From the NCBI GenBank assembly GCA_017411885.1, contig JAFQPF010000080.1, positions 1 to 10,569 on the forward strand: 10,569 nt of DNA. The letters run 5' to 3'. The notes beneath the pieces were generated by a model. It did not search any database and was not told the origin of the DNA. It saw nothing but the letters and a program-made list of their open reading frames with translations. Shown in pieces: positions 7,501 to 10,569 of the stretch; position 1 is the stretch's first letter; each line of letters begins with the position of its first letter. Source of the DNA: Clostridia bacterium (GTDB taxonomy: Bacteria > Bacillota_A > Clostridia > Oscillospirales > CAG-272). Position numbers and translations under genes: made by a program.

Positions 7501-9408
7501 TTATGACATTACTGGCAGAGTAAGATAACCTGACCATTTTGCGAGATGGCGCGATAGGATTATGGAATCAACTGAGTTGACAAATCCGTCCGTGTTAAGA
7601 TCGGCAGTTTCAATCGTGATTTTTAGTTTTATATATCCTTCCCAAGCGGCTAAATAGCGTGCGAAGGTTACCGAGTCGTTAGAATCAATACTTCCATTAT
7701 GGTTTATATCACCGGGGGCAGCCCAAATTGCATAAAGCGTTATCTTACTATTGCCCGAATATGTGTCGCCTGGATTGTATTCAACTTCGCCGTTTGCACT
7801 TGTAGACCAACCTATGAAGATGTATCCAGTACGAGTAGGAACTTCAGAACTAAGAACGATATTTATACCACCTTTTCTAAATTGTCTTTCGGGCGCGTCT
7901 TCTCCACCATTGGCATCATACATAATAATCCAAATGCAATCGGTGTAAATCGTTGCATTTGAAGGTTTCCAATCAACTCCTGTTTTGATAGAATTCCATT
8001 CAGCATCTGTTCCGAAATAGTATATATTAGTAAGGCTGTCACAATTGAAGAACGATTCATTGCCAATAGAAGTGACACTGTCGGGAATATTCACTTCCGT
8101 TAGATTTTCACAATCATAGAACGTTCTCTCGCCAATAGATGTAACTTTGTCAGGTATATTCACGCTTATTAAACTGTCGCAGTTGCAAAATGTCCAATCC
8201 CCGAGAGTAGTAACACATTCGGGGATGCGAATGCTCACTAGGCTTGTGCAATTATAAAACGCATAGTTACCAATATAAACAACACTATTTGGTAAATTTA
8301 CACTTATCAGACTTTTACAACTGTGGAATGCTAAATCGCCAATATAAGTAATACTATTGCCCTTGCTTATGTTCGTCAGATTTTTACAACCATAAAATGC
8401 AGAATCACCAATATAAGTAACGCCGTCGCCAACGTCTATACTCGTAAGATCATAGCATCCCCAAAAAGCCCCATCTCCGATGTAAGTAACACTATTAGGT
8501 ATAATTATACTGTTAAGGTTTGAAAGATCAAATGCATAACCTGTAATACCTTTTGTTCCTGCTTTGACTGTGTATGAACCGCTAATGTTGTCTTTCGCGT
8601 TAACAAGATGGTTACCAATATACAAAACATCATTGTCCCAGTTTGATTCGTTATTGTAATACCCGGTGTTGTAGAACGCGTTACTTCCAATATAAGTAAC
8701 GTTATCACCAATGCTTATGTTCGTCAAACTTTTGCAACCATAAAACGCAGAATTGCAAATAGAAATAACACTATCAGGTATAATATACGACGTATTAGTA
8801 TTACCGGCCGGATATGAAAGGAGTTGTGTTTTATCTTTATTGAATAGCGCACCACGTTCATCACACGAGAAATAGGCGTTGTTATTATTTACAGTTATCT
8901 TAGCGAGACTTACGCAGGGTGAAAACGCGGCTGTTCCAATATAAGTAACGTTAGCAGAAATGTTTATGCTAGTAAGTTTATCGCAAGCGCCGAATGCTGA
9001 ATCACCAATGGAAGTAATACTGTCTGGCATACTGAAACTGGTAAGAGCGTCGCACTGATAGAATGCATACTTGCCAATAGAAGTGACGCTGTCGGGTATT
9101 CTCACGCTCGAAATACTTTTGCAATAATCAAATGCATAATTGCTAATAGAAGTGATGTTATCGCCTATAATAACATCTTTTATTGAATCGCAAATTGAAT
9201 ACCACGGTGCATGCTCTAAAATAGTCCAATCCTCCATTTTTCCCTCACCGCTTATTGTGAGGGTGCCAGTGTCATCAAGTGTCCAGGTGAGATTGTCTCC
9301 TTGTGCACCGCATGTGCCGGATGCCACAGTAGTTGCTGATACTGTCACAGCGCAAAGTGCGATAAGCGTGCATAAGAGCAATAATGTTGTTACAATTTTC
9401 TTTTTCAT
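7501..9408 (-). CDS. Secreted BspA-like leucine-rich-repeat protein with InlB-type domain and C-terminal dockerin
   Basis: A 635-residue exported protein. Order: signal peptide 1-25 (KKK, hydrophobic core, cleavage after VSA); a short N-terminal module with SGTCG and LTWTLDDTGTLTISG (30-53); 13-14 LRR_5 repeats of about 23 residues (75-462), pattern SVTSIG..AF..C..LTSI.IP; an InlB/Flg_new-like domain (493-564) with GY.F.GWST and ITLYAIWA; and a type I dockerin (565-635). The dockerin has two calcium loops, D567-N569-N571-G572-D578 and D603-N605-D607-G608-D614, each followed by a Leu-rich helix with R-[YH]-L-A. Dockerins bind cohesins on scaffoldins or cell-surface anchors, so this may be a non-enzymatic part of a cohesin-dockerin complex, with the repeats binding host or polysaccharide ligands (inference). 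GGAGG at 9418-9422 is 9 bases from the ATG at 9408; the ATG at 9414 is only 3 bases away and too close. The gene is visibly more AT-rich than its neighbours. Confidence 0.9.
   Translation of the reverse strand: MKKKIVTTLLLLCTLIALCAVTVSATTVASGTCGAQGDNLTWTLDDTGTLTISGEGKMEDWTILEHAPWYSICDSIKDVIIGDNITSISNYAFDYCKSISSVRIPDSVTSIGKYAFYQCDALTSFSMPDSITSIGDSAFGACDKLTSINISANVTYIGTAAFSPCVSLAKITVNNNNAYFSCDERGALFNKDKTQLLSYPAGNTNTSYIIPDSVISICNSAFYGCKSLTNISIGDNVTYIGSNAFYNTGYYNNESNWDNDVLYIGNHLVNAKDNISGSYTVKAGTKGITGYAFDLSNLNSIIIPNSVTYIGDGAFWGCYDLTSIDVGDGVTYIGDSAFYGCKNLTNISKGNSITYIGDLAFHSCKSLISVNLPNSVVYIGNYAFYNCTSLVSIRIPECVTTLGDWTFCNCDSLISVNIPDKVTSIGERTFYDCENLTEVNIPDSVTSIGNESFFNCDSLTNIYYFGTDAEWNSIKTGVDWKPSNATIYTDCIWIIMYDANGGEDAPERQFRKGGINIVLSSEVPTRTGYIFIGWSTSANGEVEYNPGDTYSGNSKITLYAIWAAPGDINHNGSIDSNDSVTFARYLAAWEGYIKLKITIETADLNTDGFVNSVDSIILSRHLAKWSGYLTLPVMS
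7504..7716 (-). other. Type I dockerin domain (part of the LRR protein)
   Basis: Residues 565-635 form two copies of the calcium-loop-plus-helix unit, with loops following the pattern DxNxxGxxxxxD. Both copies continue into a helix and a W.GY segment (AAWEGY and AKWSGY), showing internal duplication. The second loop matches the classical DxNxDGxxNxxD fully; the first has Asn in place of the central Asp. Confidence 0.85.
8023..9186 (-). repeat. Tandem 69-base LRR_5-coding repeats
   Basis: About 13-14 degenerate 69-base units code the LRR_5 array. Within them the 13-mer CCAATATAAGTAA occurs at 8339, 8408, 8687 and 8936 on the plus strand, the first two exactly 69 bases apart. Two non-repeat inserts interrupt the array: one of about 35 residues around FSCDERGALFNKDKTQLLSY, and one around NNESNWDNDVLYIGNHL. 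Confidence 0.8.
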
Positions 9409-9417
9409 AGTCATTTT

Positions 9418-9422
9418 CCTCC
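9418..9422 (-). promoter_or_regulatory. Ribosome binding site of the LRR-dockerin gene
   Basis: GGAGG on the minus strand, 9 bases from the ATG at 9408. It begins directly after the T-tract of the upstream hairpin, so it is transcribed only if RNA polymerase reads through that terminator. Confidence 0.85.
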
Positions 9423-9456
9423 AAAAAATAAAAAAGTGCATCGCAAGGCGATGCAC
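9421..9456 (-). terminator. Intrinsic terminator inside the 5' leader of the LRR-dockerin gene
   Basis: Read on the minus strand, GTGCATCGC, loop CTT and GCGATGCAC form a perfect 9-bp GC-rich stem (9456-9448 with 9444-9436), followed by TTTTTTATTTTTT. No gene ends here: the promoter at 9588-9616 lies upstream and the ribosome site of the LRR gene directly downstream. It is therefore best read as an attenuator in the leader. Confidence 0.8.
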
Positions 9457-9471
9457 CGAAAAATACACCGC
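9448..9471 (-). promoter_or_regulatory. Candidate antiterminator hairpin
   Basis: On the minus strand GCGGTGTAT (9471-9463) can pair with GTGCATCGC (9456-9448), which is the 5' arm of the terminator. This gives nine pairs, three of them G-U, with loop TTTTCG. The two hairpins exclude each other. The antiterminator is the weaker one, so it would need help from a ligand, protein or ribosome to win. Confidence 0.45.
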
Positions 9472-9479
9472 TCGTTGCT

Positions 9480-9581
9480 GCTACGCAATTTAAACACTTT
9501 ATACGCAAGTATGAAAATGGAGCGTGTACTTTTACCAAAATTAAAAATACACACTTGCGTAAAGTTATAAAATTACGTAGC
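9480..9581 (-). repeat. 102-base near-palindrome in the leader (long hairpin or small MITE-like element)
   Basis: The arm 9480-9512 and the arm 9551-9581 are imperfect inverted copies: the outer GCTACG is identical, then 18 of the first 22 positions match. After a 2-base bulge, CGCAAGT matches in both arms. Short inner complementarity (GTGTA with TACAC) allows further pairing. Transcribed leftward it would fold into one long hairpin at the 5' end of the leader. No target-site duplication is obvious. Confidence 0.7.
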
Positions 9582-9587
9582 ATAGAT

Positions 9588-9616
9588 ATTTTACACCCAA
9601 CTGTATTTTTTGTCAA
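9588..9616 (-). promoter_or_regulatory. SigA-type promoter of the LRR-dockerin gene
   Basis: On the minus strand a perfect TTGACA (9616-9611) is followed after 17 bases by TAAAAT (9593-9588). The predicted transcript starts near 9581-9583, at the outer end of the 102-base inverted repeat, and has an untranslated leader of about 170 bases. Confidence 0.7.
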
Positions 9617-9681
9617 TAGTATTATCAAAATTAGCGTTGCGAGAGTGTATCCTCTCATAAATGCTATTTTATAAAATTTTA

Positions 9682-9734
9682 CGGCACCTCATCCGTCAGG
9701 CTTGCGCCCGACACCTTCTCCCACTGGAGAAGGC
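9682..9734. repeat. Dispersed-type two-hairpin intergenic repeat
   Basis: The segment starts CGGCACCTCATCCGTCAGGC. It contains a hairpin GTCAGGC-TTGC-GCCCGAC with one mismatch, then a perfect 8-bp hairpin CCTTCTCC-CACT-GGAGAAGG (9714-9733). From memory, this resembles the CACCTCATCCGTC...GGAGAAGG repeats scattered through many gut Clostridia genomes; I could not check this. A partial copy of the second hairpin lies at 7435-7460, on the other side of the LRR-dockerin gene. Confidence 0.6.
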
Positions 9735-9750
9735 TCATAGTATGACAAAC

Positions 9751-9778
9751 CCCCACCGACATAAATTTGTCGGTGGGG
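9751..9778 (-). terminator. Intrinsic terminator after the UPF0210 gene
   Basis: A perfect 11-bp GC-rich stem (9751-9761 with 9768-9778) with a 6-base loop lies nine bases after the UPF0210 stop codon in its reading direction. The following T-run is short (GTTTGTC). It separates the UPF0210 transcript from the LRR-dockerin promoter. Confidence 0.8.
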
Positions 9779-9787
9779 TTGATTTGC

Positions 9788-10569
9788 TTAATTCTTAAGA
9801 CTGTGTATCGGTGCGGGGATGCGACCGCCGCGCGCGATGAATTTCGCCGGGGAATAATTATTGACCTTGATTACCGGCGCGTGACCGAGAAGTCCGCCGT
9901 AATCAACAACGTCGCCCACGTTCATTCCGTATGCCGGAATTACACGCACGGCTGTAGTCTTTGTATTCGCTACACCGATCGAAATTTCGTCCGCGATTAT
10001 ACCGCTTATAACGTCTTCGCTCGTATCGCCCGGAATCACTATCATATCAAGTCCGACCGAGCATACGGCTGTCATCGCTTCAAGCTTTTCTATCGTGAGC
10101 GCACCGCAGGTGACCGCGTCTATCATACCCTGGTCCTCGGACACGGGAATAAACGCGCCCGAAAGTCCGCCAACGCTTGAGGATGCCATTACGCCGCCCT
10201 TCTTGACCGCATCATTGAGAAGCGCAAGTGCCGCGGTCGTTCCGCACGCGCCGCAGGATTCAAGCCCCATCTCCTCAAGGATATGCGCGACCGAGTCGCC
10301 TATTGCCGGAGTGGGTGCGAGAGAAAGGTCAACGATACCGAACGGCACGCCGAGTCTTTTTGATGCTTCAAGCGCAACGAGCTGACCGACACGCGTTATC
10401 TTGAACGCCGTTTTCTTTATTGTTTCTGCGAGCGCCTGGAAATCGCAATCGCCTGCGCGTTTTATCGCGATTGATACGACACCTGGGCCGGATACGCCGA
10501 CGCTTACGACAGCATCTCCCTCGCCGACACCGTGGAACGCGCCTGCCATAAAGGGATTGTCCTCGGGGG
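9788..10569 (-). CDS. UPF0210 / DUF711 (PFL-like) family protein, C-terminal part
   Basis: About 260 C-terminal residues of a protein that in this family is about 450 long; its N-terminal part lies beyond the right edge. The frame stays open through PEDNPF before [11 protein letters not shown], so the Met at 10549 is internal. Recognisable family segments are [20 protein letters not shown], the Cys-bearing [41 protein letters not shown] and the C-terminal [13 protein letters not shown]. The family is conserved in bacteria and archaea, is thought to resemble the glycyl-radical enzyme fold, and often sits next to a small ACT-domain protein; its reaction is not established as far as I know. No glycyl-radical RVxGY motif is seen near the C-terminus, so it should not be called a pyruvate formate-lyase. 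The stop at 9788 is followed directly by a terminator. Cytoplasmic. Confidence 0.92.
   Translation of the reverse strand, partial: PEDNPFMAGAFHGVGEGDAVVSVGVSGPGVVSIAIKRAGDCDFQALAETIKKTAFKITRVGQLVALEASKRLGVPFGIVDLSLAPTPAIGDSVAHILEEMGLESCGACGTTAALALLNDAVKKGGVMASSSVGGLSGAFIPVSEDQGMIDAVTCGALTIEKLEAMTAVCSVGLDMIVIPGDTSEDVISGIIADEISIGVANTKTTAVRVIPAYGMNVGDVVDYGGLLGHAPVIKVNNYSPAKFIARGGRIPAPIHSLKN

Noticed and set aside
8023..9186. Regular repeats resembling a CRISPR array
   Set aside because: The 69-base period is a protein repeat in one open frame; the units are degenerate along their length and there are no repeat-spacer boundaries.
9409..9468. Upstream extension of the LRR protein by 20 residues
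   Set aside because: The extension would be encoded by the terminator hairpin and T-tract; it lacks a ribosome site and places extra residues before a clean KKK signal peptide.
9421..9590. T-box riboswitch for the LRR-dockerin leader
   Set aside because: The conserved T-box antiterminator sequence (UGGNACCGCG) is absent, no specifier-loop layout is seen, and the downstream gene is not amino-acid related.
9275..9658. Minus-strand open frame of 127 codons covering the leader
   Set aside because: It overlaps the start of the LRR gene in another frame, runs through the inverted repeat and the terminator, and has no ribosome site.
9788..10569. Pyruvate formate-lyase
   Set aside because: The family is sometimes labelled PFL, but no glycyl-radical motif is present in the C-terminal part and the sequence matches UPF0210.
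1..10569. tRNA, rRNA, transposase, integrase or toxin-antitoxin genes
   Set aside because: I looked in all intergenic stretches and ORFs and found no cloverleaf-type sequence, IS ends with transposase, or recognisable toxin or antitoxin.

Overview
The window looks like chromosomal DNA from a Gram-positive anaerobe of the Clostridia, probably an uncultured gut member of the Oscillospiraceae/Ruminococcaceae type. This is inferred from AGGAG-type ribosome binding sites, SigA-like promoters, long perfect intrinsic terminators, a lipoprotein with a Gram-positive style lipobox, a secreted BspA-like leucine-rich-repeat protein ending in a type I dockerin, and a UPF0210 (DUF711) protein. No rRNA, tRNA, CRISPR array, transposase or phage gene was found.

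Left part, plus strand (1-6908). The window opens inside or at the start of an M23 (LytM-like) peptidase-domain protein whose first zinc-ligand histidine is absent; it ends at a perfect 13-bp terminator stem. A strong extended -10 promoter (634-662) then drives a two-gene unit: an unrecognised 1092-residue cytoplasmic protein (695-3973) and, 21 bases later, a 307-residue protein with a C-terminal Nudix box (3995-4918). The translational GTPase TypA/BipA follows (5045-6874) with a TTG start, its own candidate promoter and a perfect 16-bp terminator.

Centre (6909-7500). A small lipoprotein gene (7011-7394) has no recognised function. It converges on the next gene, and a hairpin at 7435-7460 lies between them.

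Right part, minus strand (7501-10569). A secreted, visibly more AT-rich gene encodes a signal peptide, about 13-14 LRR_5 repeats, an InlB/Flg_new-type domain and a dockerin. Its upstream region is the most unusual part of the window. A consensus promoter (9588-9616) is followed by a 102-base near-palindrome that begins about at the predicted transcript start. After that come a weaker hairpin able to compete with, and then, a perfect intrinsic terminator ending directly against the Shine-Dalgarno sequence. This is the layout of a transcription-attenuation leader. Further upstream are a dispersed-type repeat, a terminator, and the C-terminal part of a UPF0210 protein that runs off the right edge.

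The housekeeping genes (TypA, UPF0210) suggest a stable chromosomal setting. The LRR-dockerin gene with its leader, bordered on both sides by related hairpins, looks like an accessory insertion. The 1092-residue protein with the Nudix protein is an uncharacterised pair.
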